Positions 8,457 to 16,975 of a DNA stretch of 64,000 nucleotides are shown here, in pieces; position 1 is the stretch's first letter, and each line of letters opens with the position of its first letter. The notes beneath the pieces were generated by a model. It made no database searches. It saw only the letters and a program-made list of their open reading frames with translations, and had not been told where the DNA came from. The DNA comes from an uncultured Prevotellaceae bacterium (GTDB lineage: Bacteria; Bacteroidota; Bacteroidia; Bacteroidales; Bacteroidaceae), in contig ONYA01000008.1 in the NCBI GenBank assembly GCA_900321965.1, positions 1-64,000 of the forward strand, written 5' to 3'. A program made the position numbers and the translations under genes.

Positions 8457-9083
8457 ATGAAAAAAATCATGATGATGCTTGCAGCTGCCATGCTGCTGAC
8501 GGCAACGACTGCCAATGCACAGTTCCGTAAGAAGGACAATGCTCGTGTTCCTGACCGCTTCCACATGGGTATCCGTGGTGGTGTTACCGCTAGTACGTTG
8601 ACAGGTGATAACACCGACGACATTAAGGGATTGTGGTTCCCGACTGGCGGTTTTGGCCTTGACTTCCAGGTTGCCCCTATACCCATCTTCCTCGGTGTCG
8701 GTCTGTACTACCAAAATCAGGGCTATTCCTATGAGTATAAAAGATATGGTTATACAGAGACAAAGGACGTTGACGCACATTGCGTTCAGCTGCCTTTAAC
8801 TGCCAGCTACCACATCAATGTGGCTCCCAACCTGTTTATCAATCCGTTCCTTGGTCCCTGGTTCTCTTATAACTGCGAAGATGTTGATAAAGACAATGAT
8901 TGGAACGATGACCGTTTCGACTATGGCGTCCGTTTTGGTTGCGGTATGAACTTCGGCCGTCTGACTCTTGATCTTGGCTATGATATTGGCTTGAAGAACT
9001 GGTATGATGGTAGCAAGGATTATAGCATCCATACTGGCATCCTCTTCATGACTGTTGGTTTCAACTGGGCAGGTTCTCGCTAA
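8457..9083 (+). CDS. outer membrane beta-barrel protein (PorT-like family)
   Basis: A 208-residue protein with signal peptide (residues 1-22, cut after ANA) and alternating hydrophobic strands typical of the eight-stranded outer-membrane barrel family common in Bacteroidetes: FHMGIRGGVTASTL, FGLDFQVAPIPIFLGVGLYYQNQG, LTLDLGYDIGLKNW. It is followed after 3 bases by a second protein of the same type. Function unknown. Confidence 0.8.
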   Translation: MKKIMMMLAAAMLLTATTANAQFRKKDNARVPDRFHMGIRGGVTASTLTGDNTDDIKGLWFPTGGFGLDFQVAPIPIFLGVGLYYQNQGYSYEYKRYGYTETKDVDAHCVQLPLTASYHINVAPNLFINPFLGPWFSYNCEDVDKDNDWNDDRFDYGVRFGCGMNFGRLTLDLGYDIGLKNWYDGSKDYSIHTGILFMTVGFNWAGSR

Positions 9084-9086
9084 ATC

Positions 9087-9773
9087 ATGAACAAGAAAAG
9101 GATCCTTATATCTACAATAGCAGTACTGGTGGGCTTTATGCCCGCCAGTGCCCGCTTTAATGGAGCTAAGAAAGACGCACCGAAGGCCCATGTGGGCATA
9201 CGTGCCGGTATCGGTGCCAGTGAATACTCCAACCTGGATCGACCATTGGCTTTGGCTACAGGTGTTGGTGGCATTCACCTTGACTTCAAGGTGGCCAAAG
9301 TGCCCGTCTACATCGAGACGGGTGCCTATTACATGGATATGGGCACAAGGCTCCGCGAGGATTATCGCTGGCGTTATTATGAAATCTACGGCCACTATGA
9401 CAACAGATATTATGATCGCAGCTACTACCGCGACGGACATTATTACTCATCGGGTGGTGACCGCAGGGATGACGGGCGACGCTATACCATTCATAACCAC
9501 TCGATATTAGTACCCTTGGCCGTGAGCTACCATATCTATCTGAACGATAAGATTGTGTTACAGCCCTTTACTGGTGTCTATGGCTCCTACGGCTTTACTT
9601 CTAAGGACATGGATTTTGGCCTGCGTGAGGGCGTCAGCGTGTCTTTCGGGCATTTTAATGTCAGCTTAGGTGTGAATGCCGGCCTGATCGACCAGAAGCA
9701 GAAAACGGATGACGTCTGGGTGGAAGAGGCTCAGCACGTCTCACTATTCTTTGGCTTAGGTGTAAACTTTTAA
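9087..9773 (+). CDS. outer membrane beta-barrel protein (PorT-like family)
   Basis: A 228-residue paralogue-like neighbour of the preceding gene. It has a signal peptide (residues 1-22) and a GIRAGIGASEY opening matching GIRGGVTAST of the first. A tyrosine- and arginine-rich insertion (about residues 92-130) probably forms an extracellular loop. It ends in FFGLGVNF, the C-terminal aromatic expected of a BAM-assembled barrel. Tandem arrangement suggests duplication. Function unknown. Confidence 0.8.
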   Translation: MNKKRILISTIAVLVGFMPASARFNGAKKDAPKAHVGIRAGIGASEYSNLDRPLALATGVGGIHLDFKVAKVPVYIETGAYYMDMGTRLREDYRWRYYEIYGHYDNRYYDRSYYRDGHYYSSGGDRRDDGRRYTIHNHSILVPLAVSYHIYLNDKIVLQPFTGVYGSYGFTSKDMDFGLREGVSVSFGHFNVSLGVNAGLIDQKQKTDDVWVEEAQHVSLFFGLGVNF

Positions 9774-9782
9774 GCTAAATTC

Positions 9783-9813
9783 TTGCGTAATTCACGGAAA
9801 ATGCGTACCTTTG
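9783..9813 (+). promoter_or_regulatory. promoter of the aryl-polyene-type operon
   Basis: TTG at 9783-9785 and TACCTTTG at 9806-9813, 20 bases apart. The -7 element overlaps an upstream TTG codon, which excludes the longer reading of the next gene and supports the ATG at 9838. Confidence 0.7.
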
Positions 9814-9837
9814 CGCGCTCAAAAGTACGTTATTATA

Positions 9838-10569
9838 ATGAAATACGCATTAGTGACGGGCGGCTCCCGAGGTATAGGGCGTGCCGTCGCCATCAAACTT
9901 GCCGGCCAGGGGTGGCCGGTCTTGATTAATTATCGTAGTAACCACGAGGCTGCCCAGGCAACTGTCGACGAGATTGTTGCCAATGGCGGGCAAGCCGAGT
10001 CGTTGCCGTTCGATGTAGCCAACCCTGCAGAGACGGATGCCGCTATGGAAAAATGGGAGGCGGAACATCCTGATGACTATGTAGCTGTGTTGGTGAACAA
10101 TGCCGGTATCCGTCGCGACAATGTGATGTTTATGATGTCCGACGATGACTGGCACAGCGTATTAGACACAACACTTAACGGATTTTTCTATATCACCCGC
10201 CGTCTGCTGAAGCACATGATGCCACGCAAACGCGGCGGGCGAATCATTAATATGGCTTCGCTCTCAGGATTGAAGGGACTTCCTGGCCAGACGAACTATT
10301 CCGCTGCCAAGGCTGCGCTGATAGGTGCCACCAAGGCTTTGGCTCAGGAAGTGGCTGCCCGTAGCGTTACGGTCAATGCTATTGCACCAGGATTTATTGC
10401 TACTGACATGACGGCCGATCTGCCCGAAGACGAGCTGAAGAAAATGATACCTGCCGGACGATTTGGACGTCCTGAGGAAGTGGCTGCCCTGACGGCTTTC
10501 TTAGCTTCTGACGAGGCCGCCTACATCACTGGTCAGGTTATTTCCATCAATGGAGGATTATACACGTAA
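9838..10569 (+). CDS. 3-oxoacyl-ACP reductase (FabG-like)
   Basis: A 243-residue short-chain dehydrogenase that reduces beta-ketoacyl-ACP with NADPH. Visible are the TGGSRGIG cofactor motif at the N-terminus, NNAG, the catalytic Ser in INMASLSG and the YSAAK motif, and the IAPGFIATDM stretch typical of FabG. It opens the aryl-polyene-type operon, where an operon-specific ketoreductase is standard. Start ATG 9838 was chosen because a promoter occupies the upstream codons. Confidence 0.9.
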   Translation: MKYALVTGGSRGIGRAVAIKLAGQGWPVLINYRSNHEAAQATVDEIVANGGQAESLPFDVANPAETDAAMEKWEAEHPDDYVAVLVNNAGIRRDNVMFMMSDDDWHSVLDTTLNGFFYITRRLLKHMMPRKRGGRIINMASLSGLKGLPGQTNYSAAKAALIGATKALAQEVAARSVTVNAIAPGFIATDMTADLPEDELKKMIPAGRFGRPEEVAALTAFLASDEAAYITGQVISINGGLYT

Positions 10570-10584
10570 CACTTAGAGTAATAT

Positions 10585-11808
10585 ATGGAAAGAAGAGTCG
10601 TGGTGACTGGCATGGGTATCTGGTCTTGCCTGGGCACCAACTTGGAGGAGGTTAAACAATCGTTATATGAGGGACGTTCGGGCATCGGTATCGAACAAGA
10701 GCGTATCACCTACGGCTATCAGTCGGCACTGACAGGCGTGGTAGCAAAACCCGAACTGAAGAAACTGTTGCACCGTCGTTTGCGTGCCGGACTGTCGGAG
10801 GAGGCGGAATATGCCTTCATGGCAGCCCGTGAGTGTTTTGAAAAGGCCGGTGTGGACGAGGACTTCCTGTTAAACAATGAGATAGGTGTCATCTTCGGCA
10901 ACGACTCATCGGCAAAGCCTGTCATTGAGGCTGCCAACATCATGGCCGAGAAACACGATTCTGAACTGTTGGGCTCCGGTCTGATCTTCCAGTCGATGAA
11001 CTCGACGGTGAACATGAACCTGAGCACCATCTTCCATCTGCGTGGTGTGAACTTCACCATCTCATCGGCCTGTGCCAGTGGTTCACACTCTATCGGCATT
11101 GGCTATCTGCTTATCAAACAGGGCCTGCAGGACCGTGTGTTGGTAGGTGGTGCCCAGGAGACAAACTACTATTCGATGGCTACGTTCGACGCACTTGGTG
11201 CTTTCTCTAAGCGCATGGACGAGCCGACGAAAGCCAGTCGTCCTTTCGATCGCGATCGCGACGGTCTGATACCCTCTGGTGGTGCGGCTGCTCTGCTTTT
11301 AGAGGATTATGACAGTGCGGTGGCTCGTGGTGCCAATATCATTGCTGAGGTGACAGGCTATGGATTCTCATCGAACGGTGGCGGTATCTCGCAGCCCAGT
11401 GACGATGGCAGTGTGCTGGCAATGAACCGTGCGCTGAAAGATGCTGGTATCACGGTTGACGATATCGACTATGTCAACGCCCACGCCACTTCGACACCTC
11501 AGGGTGACCAGTTTGAGGCTATCGCCCTGAACCGTATGTTCAACGGCAAACGTGCCCTCATCTCCTCTACAAAGGGTATGACGGGACATGAGTGCTGGAT
11601 GGCAGGCGCTTCTGAGGCGGTCTACAGCATCCTGATGATGAAACATAACTTCATTGCTCCGAACGTTAATTTCGAAAATCCCGACGAATATAGCGAGCCG
11701 CTGAACCTGGCTTTGAAAACTGTAGACACTGAGGTGAACACCGTTCTCTCGAACTCCTTCGGCTTCGGAGGTACGAATTCTGCATTAGTATTGAAAAACT
11801 TGAAATAG
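10585..11808 (+). CDS. beta-ketoacyl-ACP synthase (FabF-like)
   Basis: A 407-residue condensing enzyme with the complete Cys-His-His triad: C163 in SSACASGSH, H300 in NAHATSTPQGD and H335 in KGMTGHECW. It condenses malonyl-ACP with the growing acyl-ACP. Fifteen bases separate it from the ketoreductase and three from the methyltransferase. It is one of three catalytically complete ketosynthases in this operon, so it probably has a specialised step such as priming or early extension. Confidence 0.92.
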   Translation: MERRVVVTGMGIWSCLGTNLEEVKQSLYEGRSGIGIEQERITYGYQSALTGVVAKPELKKLLHRRLRAGLSEEAEYAFMAARECFEKAGVDEDFLLNNEIGVIFGNDSSAKPVIEAANIMAEKHDSELLGSGLIFQSMNSTVNMNLSTIFHLRGVNFTISSACASGSHSIGIGYLLIKQGLQDRVLVGGAQETNYYSMATFDALGAFSKRMDEPTKASRPFDRDRDGLIPSGGAAALLLEDYDSAVARGANIIAEVTGYGFSSNGGGISQPSDDGSVLAMNRALKDAGITVDDIDYVNAHATSTPQGDQFEAIALNRMFNGKRALISSTKGMTGHECWMAGASEAVYSILMMKHNFIAPNVNFENPDEYSEPLNLALKTVDTEVNTVLSNSFGFGGTNSALVLKNLK

Positions 11809-11811
11809 ACT

Positions 11812-12912
11812 ATGAATCTATCACCTGCCTTAGAAAAGGCATATACAAAAGAACGTCTGTCGGCCCGTGAGGCACAGGCCCGTGCCGAATGGATAGCTTG
11901 GGGCCCCATCGTGTTCCAGGCTTCACGATTGATGTTGAAGTTCGGCATCCTCGATTTGTTGCGTGACAGCGACGAGGGAATGACCATCGAAGAAGTGGCT
12001 GCAAAGACCGGTCTGTCACAGTATGCTGCCAAGTGTCTGTTGGAGGCTTCGCTCTGCATCGGTACGGTGCTGGTGGACACTGCTACTGGCCGTTTTACGC
12101 TGGCCAAGACCGGCTGGTTCCTGATTAACGACCCCGCCACGCGTGTCAACATCGACTTCAACCACGACGTGAACTACGAAGGATGGTTCCATCTGGAGGA
12201 AGCCCTGAAAGAAGGACGTCCTGCCGGACTGAAGCATTTCGGCGACTGGCCCACGGTCTATGAGGGACTGTCGCAGTTGCCTGCCGATGCCCAGAAGAGC
12301 TGGTTCGGCTTCGACCACTTCTACAGTGACAGCTCGTTCCCCGAGGCCCTGCAGATTGTCTTTGCCAACAAGCCCAAGACGCTGTTGGACGTGGGTGGTA
12401 ATACCGGCCGCTGGGCTATGCAGTGCGTGGGCTATGACCAGGATGTGAACGTCACCATCATGGACCTGCCGCAGCAGATTGACATGATGGAGGCACAGAC
12501 GGCTGGCAAGCCTGGTGCTGACCGCATCGACGGCTTTGGTACCGACCTGCTTGACCCGTCGAACTCGTTCCCGCAGAACAAGCACTACGATGCCATCTGG
12601 ATGAGCCAGTTCCTCGACTGTTTCAGCGAGGAGCAGGTGTTGAGCATTCTGGAGCGTGCGGCACGGATTATGGACGGCACGTCACGCCTTTATATCATGG
12701 AGACCCTATGGGACCGCCAGCGCTTTGAGCCGGCAGCTTTCTGTCTGACGATGACGAGTCTCTACTTCACCGCCATTGCCAATGGCAACTCGAAGATGTT
12801 CCACAGTGAGGATTTGTCACGACTGGTGCGTCAAGCTGGCTTGGAGGTGGAGACTATCCACGACAATCTGGGACAGGGACATTCTATCCTGGTGTGCCGC
12901 AAAGCGTCATAA
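11812..12912 (+). CDS. SAM-dependent methyltransferase with winged-helix dimerisation domain
   Basis: A 366-residue protein with the layout of small-molecule O-methyltransferases. A winged-helix-like dimerisation region spans about residues 30-110 (GILDLL, MTIEEVAAKTGLSQYAAKCLLEA). A Rossmann SAM-binding core begins with LLDVGGNTGRWA near 191-202, and IMDLPQQIDMM follows. In aryl polyene loci the methyltransferase modifies the aryl head group; that role is inferred here from position between a ketosynthase and an ACP. Confidence 0.8.
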   Translation: MNLSPALEKAYTKERLSAREAQARAEWIAWGPIVFQASRLMLKFGILDLLRDSDEGMTIEEVAAKTGLSQYAAKCLLEASLCIGTVLVDTATGRFTLAKTGWFLINDPATRVNIDFNHDVNYEGWFHLEEALKEGRPAGLKHFGDWPTVYEGLSQLPADAQKSWFGFDHFYSDSSFPEALQIVFANKPKTLLDVGGNTGRWAMQCVGYDQDVNVTIMDLPQQIDMMEAQTAGKPGADRIDGFGTDLLDPSNSFPQNKHYDAIWMSQFLDCFSEEQVLSILERAARIMDGTSRLYIMETLWDRQRFEPAAFCLTMTSLYFTAIANGNSKMFHSEDLSRLVRQAGLEVETIHDNLGQGHSILVCRKAS

Positions 12913-12951
12913 CAACATAACGTCATCACGAAATAACGAAATAACGAAACA

Positions 12952-13194
12952 ATGGAAAGAACAGAAATTGAAGAGAAAGTAAGGGAGTTCCTCATTGAGG
13001 ATCTGGAGATTGAAGAAGAAAAGATTGCCCCCGAGGCCCAGTTGAAAGAGGACCTCGGTATCGACAGCCTCGACTTCGTTGACATCGTCGTCATCGTCGA
13101 GAAGAAATTCGGTTTCAAGATCAAGCCAGAGGAGATGGCCGGCGTGAAGACGCTCAGCCAGTTCTGCGACTATATCCAGAGCAAGGTAGGCTAA
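12952..13194 (+). CDS. acyl carrier protein 1
   Basis: An 80-residue acidic carrier protein with the phosphopantetheine site S39 in LGIDSLDFVD. It carries the growing polyene as a thioester. The preceding spacer is a tandem of AACATAACG/AAATAACG-like words with no Shine-Dalgarno site. It lies directly upstream of an acyltransferase that could use its cargo. Too specialised in context to be the housekeeping AcpP. Confidence 0.93.
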   Translation: MERTEIEEKVREFLIEDLEIEEEKIAPEAQLKEDLGIDSLDFVDIVVIVEKKFGFKIKPEEMAGVKTLSQFCDYIQSKVG

Positions 13195-13197
13195 AAG

Positions 13198-14097
13198 GTG
13201 GAGCAGCTGGAGCACGAAGAGTGGCGTGGCAGCACCCAGGGCATGACATGGATGCATCGCGCGCTGATATGGTTGTTCAGGTATCTGAACCTGCGGTTTG
13301 TCTACCTGGGAATGGCCATCTTCGTCATACCGTTCTACATGCTGTTTGCCCATCAGGGCTACATCGTCATGTACCACTATTTCCGTCAGCGGCATGGTTA
13401 CGGCGTATGGAAGTCGTTCCGCTATGTCTACCTGAACCACTACCGCTTCGGCCAGATTATCCTCGACCGCTTCGCTACTTATGCAGGCCGTCGTTTTGAG
13501 TTCGAGCTTGACGGCAACGATGCCTTCCTCGACCTCTGTCATGGTCAGACCGGTTTTATGATCCTGAGTTGTCATACGGGCAACTACGAGTTGGCAGGTT
13601 ATGCCTTCGAGGCTTCCGAGAAGCGCTACAATGCGCTGGTATACTCTGGTGAGGCCAGAACGGTCATGGAAAACCGCAACCGCCTGCTGTCGCGTAACAA
13701 CATCAGGATGATTCCCGTCAGTGAGGATATGTCGCATATTTTCCTGATGAACGATGCGCTGGCTTCGGGCGAGATTGTCAGTATTCCTGCCGACCGTATC
13801 TTCGGCTCGCCGCGTTCTGTGGAGTGCGATTTCTTTGGTGCCAAGGCCCGTTTCCCGTTAGGTCCATTTGCGATGGCGTTGCAGCGGGGCGTGCCCACGA
13901 TGACCATCTTTGTGATGAAGGTGTCGGCACGTCGTTACAAGTGTTACATACGTCGTGTTGAGGCTACTGAGGGCAAAAGCCGACAGGAGCGTGCCGCCAG
14001 TCTGGCACAGAACTTTGCACGTGAGATGGAGACCGTCTTACGTTTGCATCCTGAACAGTGGTTTAACTATTACGAGTTTTGGAGTCATGAAGGATAG
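13198..14097 (+). CDS. LpxL/HtrB-like lysophospholipid acyltransferase
   Basis: A 299-residue membrane-associated acyltransferase of the lipid A late-acyltransferase family. The N-terminal WRGSTQGMTWMHR matches the family opening and justifies the GTG start. One hydrophobic anchor follows (about 28-50), then the catalytic HX4E motif in LSCHTGNYE near residue 125. In aryl polyene clusters an enzyme of this kind attaches the polyene to a lipid anchor; the acceptor here is inferred. The stop overlaps the next gene by 11 bases. Confidence 0.87.
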   Translation: MEQLEHEEWRGSTQGMTWMHRALIWLFRYLNLRFVYLGMAIFVIPFYMLFAHQGYIVMYHYFRQRHGYGVWKSFRYVYLNHYRFGQIILDRFATYAGRRFEFELDGNDAFLDLCHGQTGFMILSCHTGNYELAGYAFEASEKRYNALVYSGEARTVMENRNRLLSRNNIRMIPVSEDMSHIFLMNDALASGEIVSIPADRIFGSPRSVECDFFGAKARFPLGPFAMALQRGVPTMTIFVMKVSARRYKCYIRRVEATEGKSRQERAASLAQNFAREMETVLRLHPEQWFNYYEFWSHEG

Positions 14098-14542
14098 AAA
14101 CTTGGAAACGATTGATGTGCTGACGCTGTTGCCACAGCGTCCGCCGTTTGTGATGATTGACCGTCTGACGCATTTCGATGAGGTGGTCACCACCACCCAA
14201 CTGACGGTGCGTCCCGACAACCTCTTCATGGAAGATGGGGGCATACTCAATTCCTGTGCGTTGGTCGAGAACATCGCTCAGACTTGTGCCGCCCGCATGG
14301 GTTACATCAATCATTATATCTATAAGGAACGCGTGCGCTTAGGCTTTATCGGCAGTGTTAAGAATCTGCAGATCCTGCGTCCTGCTCGTCTTGGCGAGAC
14401 ATTGACCACGTCGATAGAAGTAGTGCAGGAGGTGATGCAGCTGACGCTTGTTAACGCTACTGTCAAGGTGGGCGACGAGACTATCGTGACAGCAGAGATG
14501 AAGATTGCTTTGAGCGACATAGAAATGAAAATAGAGGAGTGA
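14087..14542 (+). CDS. hotdog-fold 3-hydroxyacyl-ACP dehydratase-like protein
   Basis: A 151-residue hotdog protein resembling the ApeI/ApeP dehydratases. The opening LLPQRPPFVMIDRL is a family hallmark and ALVENIAQTCA carries the helix glutamate. The usual HFPGxPxxPG histidine is not visible at the expected place (DNLFMEDGGILN), so catalysis may use another residue or this may be the non-catalytic half of a dehydratase pair with 38780-39136. The ATG at 14087 lies inside the end of the acyltransferase gene, suggesting coupled translation. Confidence 0.8.
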   Translation: MKDRNLETIDVLTLLPQRPPFVMIDRLTHFDEVVTTTQLTVRPDNLFMEDGGILNSCALVENIAQTCAARMGYINHYIYKERVRLGFIGSVKNLQILRPARLGETLTTSIEVVQEVMQLTLVNATVKVGDETIVTAEMKIALSDIEMKIEE

Positions 14543-14976
14543 ATAGCGTGAAAAGTGATGTGATATTAAAGGCCTCGAAGGTGTTCGATGTGCGTTTCAG
14601 CGAGGTTGACTCGATGAACGTTGTCTGGCATGGCTCGTATATGCTGTACTTCGAGGATGCCCGCGAGGAGTTCGGGCGTAAGTACAAGTTGGAATACCTG
14701 CGTATTGCCGACTTCGGCTACTATGCGCCGCTGGTCGATATGCAGTTCCATTACCGCAAGCCTATCACCTACGGAATGCGTCCCCGCATCGACATCATCT
14801 ACCGGCCTACGGAGGCTGCCAAGATTGTGTTCGACTACGAAATCTACGATCCAGAGACTGAGGAACTGATGGCTTCAGGCCGTTCCGTCCAGGTGTTTAT
14901 GGATAAGAACTACCAGCTCGTATGGGCTAACCCCGACTTTTACGTTGAGTGGAAAAAAATGTGGGGAATCGAATAA
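14539..14976 (+). CDS. acyl-CoA/ACP thioesterase (4HBT family)
   Basis: A 145-residue hotdog thioesterase with the 4HBT active-site segment VRFSEVDSMNVVWHGSYMLY, including the catalytic aspartate. It begins with a GTG overlapping the previous stop (GTGA). Aryl polyene operons carry a thioesterase of this type, thought to release or proofread acyl chains from the carrier protein. Length is normal for the family. Confidence 0.88.
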   Translation: MNSVKSDVILKASKVFDVRFSEVDSMNVVWHGSYMLYFEDAREEFGRKYKLEYLRIADFGYYAPLVDMQFHYRKPITYGMRPRIDIIYRPTEAAKIVFDYEIYDPETEELMASGRSVQVFMDKNYQLVWANPDFYVEWKKMWGIE

Positions 14977-15014
14977 ATAGTAAATCGTAAATTGTCAAAT
15001 TGTAAATAAACGTG

Positions 15015-16130
15015 ATGATACGAAAGATAGCTGACAACATCTACTCGCCATTGGGCGTCACGACGGCTGAGAACTATGCCGCCGTGAAGCAGGGGCGTAG
15101 TATGCTTCGCAGCTATCCTGCGGGTACGATGGATTTGCCCGAGGCGTTTACGGCCTCACTTTTCGACTGGGGTAGGGTAGAGCCGTTGGACGGCTATACG
15201 CGCTTCGAGCGCATCGTCATCCAGTCCGTTGGCCGCGCTTTGGCGCAGACCGACATCGATGTCCACTCCGACCGCGTGCTCTTCGTACTGTCTACCACGA
15301 AAGGCAATGTCGAACTGCTCGACTCCCGTTCGCAGCAGTTCCCCGCCGACCGCGTGCTGCCCGGCGTTGCCGCCCGTGTCGTTGCCGCCTATTTCGGTTT
15401 CTGCCGCGAACCTTTGGTAGTCAGCAATGCCTGTATCAGTGGCTTGGCGGCTCAGATTACGGCCATGCGCCTGCTTGAGAGTGGTGCTTGTGATGTCGCT
15501 GTCGTCTGCGGTGCCGATGTTCAGTCGCGCTTTATCATCAGCGGTTTCGGCTCGTTCAAGGCGCTGTCGCCGATGGAGTGCCGGCCGTTCGATATCGAAC
15601 GTCTCGGATTGAATCTTGGTGAGGCGGCCGCCACAATCATTTACGAAAAGGGAACTGGCGATGGATGGCATGCCGTGAGTGGTGCCGTCCGCAATGATGC
15701 TTTCCATATTTCCGGACCCTCTCCGAAAGGGGAGGGGTGTCTCCGTGCTATTCGTGCCGCTATGGGTGATACGCCTGCTGACGAACTGGCGTTCATCAAT
15801 GTTCATGGCACATCGACGATGTATAACGATGAGATGGAGTCAGCAGCCATCGACCGCGCCGGACTGCTTGACGTACCCGTCAACTCACTGAAGGGCTATT
15901 ATGGCCATACGATGGGAGCTGCTGGCGTATTGGAGACCGTCTTGTCAATGGCGGCTGTTGATGACGGCTGTATCTTAGGCACCCGTGGCTATGAAGAGTT
16001 GGGTGTGTCGCATCGTGTGCATGTTTCCAGTCAGCACGCCCCTACCACAAAGCAGTCGTTCCTGAAACTGCTGTCAGGATTTGGCGGGTGTAATGCTGCC
16101 ATGCTGTTTCAGAAAGGAGGTGCCCAATGA
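15015..16130 (+). CDS. beta-ketoacyl synthase family protein
   Basis: A 371-residue ketosynthase, slightly shorter than FabF. The triad is intact: Cys in VSNACISGL, His in NVHGTSTMYND and His in KGYYGHTMGA. It overlaps the next gene by 4 bases. Such short divergent ketosynthases are characteristic of aryl polyene loci. Start ATG 15015 follows a GTG in frame at 15012; the choice is uncertain by one codon. The upstream spacer is built of TAAATCGTAAATTGTCAA-like words. Confidence 0.88.
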   Translation: MIRKIADNIYSPLGVTTAENYAAVKQGRSMLRSYPAGTMDLPEAFTASLFDWGRVEPLDGYTRFERIVIQSVGRALAQTDIDVHSDRVLFVLSTTKGNVELLDSRSQQFPADRVLPGVAARVVAAYFGFCREPLVVSNACISGLAAQITAMRLLESGACDVAVVCGADVQSRFIISGFGSFKALSPMECRPFDIERLGLNLGEAAATIIYEKGTGDGWHAVSGAVRNDAFHISGPSPKGEGCLRAIRAAMGDTPADELAFINVHGTSTMYNDEMESAAIDRAGLLDVPVNSLKGYYGHTMGAAGVLETVLSMAAVDDGCILGTRGYEELGVSHRVHVSSQHAPTTKQSFLKLLSGFGGCNAAMLFQKGGAQ

Positions 16131-16681
16131 AAGTTTCCCAATGGGTAAAGATAACGCCTGAGTCGGTTGTCGTCAACGGACAGCCGTTGACCACCATGGC
16201 CCATGGTGCAGCACTCTTGACAGAGGTCTACCGTGCCCGTGTCAACGACTATCCTAAATTCTTTAAGATGGATGAGTTGTCCAAGCTGGGCTTCCTCGCT
16301 TCGGAACTGTTGCTGCAGGCAGCAGGCGACCGCCATGAAGCCAGCGAGGATCGTGCTGTCATCCTTTTTGGTCGCAATGGCTCTGTAGTGTGCGACCGTA
16401 AGTATCAGCAGACCATCGAACAGACGGACGACTATTTCCCCTCGCCGTCTATCTTCGTCTATACCCTTCCCAACATCGTGACGGGAGAGATTGCTATCCG
16501 CAACCACTATAACGGTGAGACCGCTTTCTATCTCTTGGACCGGCGCGATGACGAGTTGATACAGCAGGTTGTCGAGTCCGCTTTCCTTGATGTTACTACC
16601 CGCAGTGTTATCTGTGGCTGGGTGGACTGTGAGGCTGACGACCGGTTTGAAGCATATTTGGAATTAATTACAAAAGAATAA
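16127..16681 (+). CDS. truncated ketosynthase-like protein (N-terminal thiolase-fold half)
   Basis: A 184-residue protein that looks like only the first half of a ketosynthase. The segment FPSPSIFVYTLPNIVTGEIAIRN corresponds to the approach to the active-site nucleophile, but the cysteine position reads NGETAFYLL with no cysteine, and the two histidine motifs are absent because the protein ends. It overlaps its neighbour by 4 bases (ATGA) and is kept in frame, so it is probably functional as a structural or regulatory partner rather than decaying. Confidence 0.65.
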   Translation: MKVSQWVKITPESVVVNGQPLTTMAHGAALLTEVYRARVNDYPKFFKMDELSKLGFLASELLLQAAGDRHEASEDRAVILFGRNGSVVCDRKYQQTIEQTDDYFPSPSIFVYTLPNIVTGEIAIRNHYNGETAFYLLDRRDDELIQQVVESAFLDVTTRSVICGWVDCEADDRFEAYLELITKE

Positions 16682-16696
16682 TAACAGTAAGATAAA

Positions 16697-16954
16697 ATGG
16701 AAGAATTAGTATTAGAACTGAAAAAGCAGATTATTGAAGTGTTGAACTTGGAAGACGTGCAGCCCGAGGACATCGACAACGATGCCCCGCTTTTCGGCGA
16801 AGGTCTTGGCCTCGACTCTATTGACGCCCTGGAGCTCATCGTTATGATGGAGAAGAACTACGGCATCAAGATCAAGGATCCTTCTGCTGGCAAGGAGATC
16901 TTCAAGTCTATCAACACGATGGCCGAGTTTGTCAAGGCTAACCGTACGAAGTAG
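16697..16954 (+). CDS. acyl carrier protein 2
   Basis: An 85-residue acyl carrier protein with phosphopantetheine attachment at S41 (GLGLDSIDALE). Two carrier proteins are the norm in aryl polyene operons. It lies immediately before a ketosynthase and a chain-length-factor-like gene, which it may serve. Confidence 0.93.
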   Translation: MEELVLELKKQIIEVLNLEDVQPEDIDNDAPLFGEGLGLDSIDALELIVMMEKNYGIKIKDPSAGKEIFKSINTMAEFVKANRTK

Positions 16955-16975
16955 TACGATTTGAGTTGAGTGTTG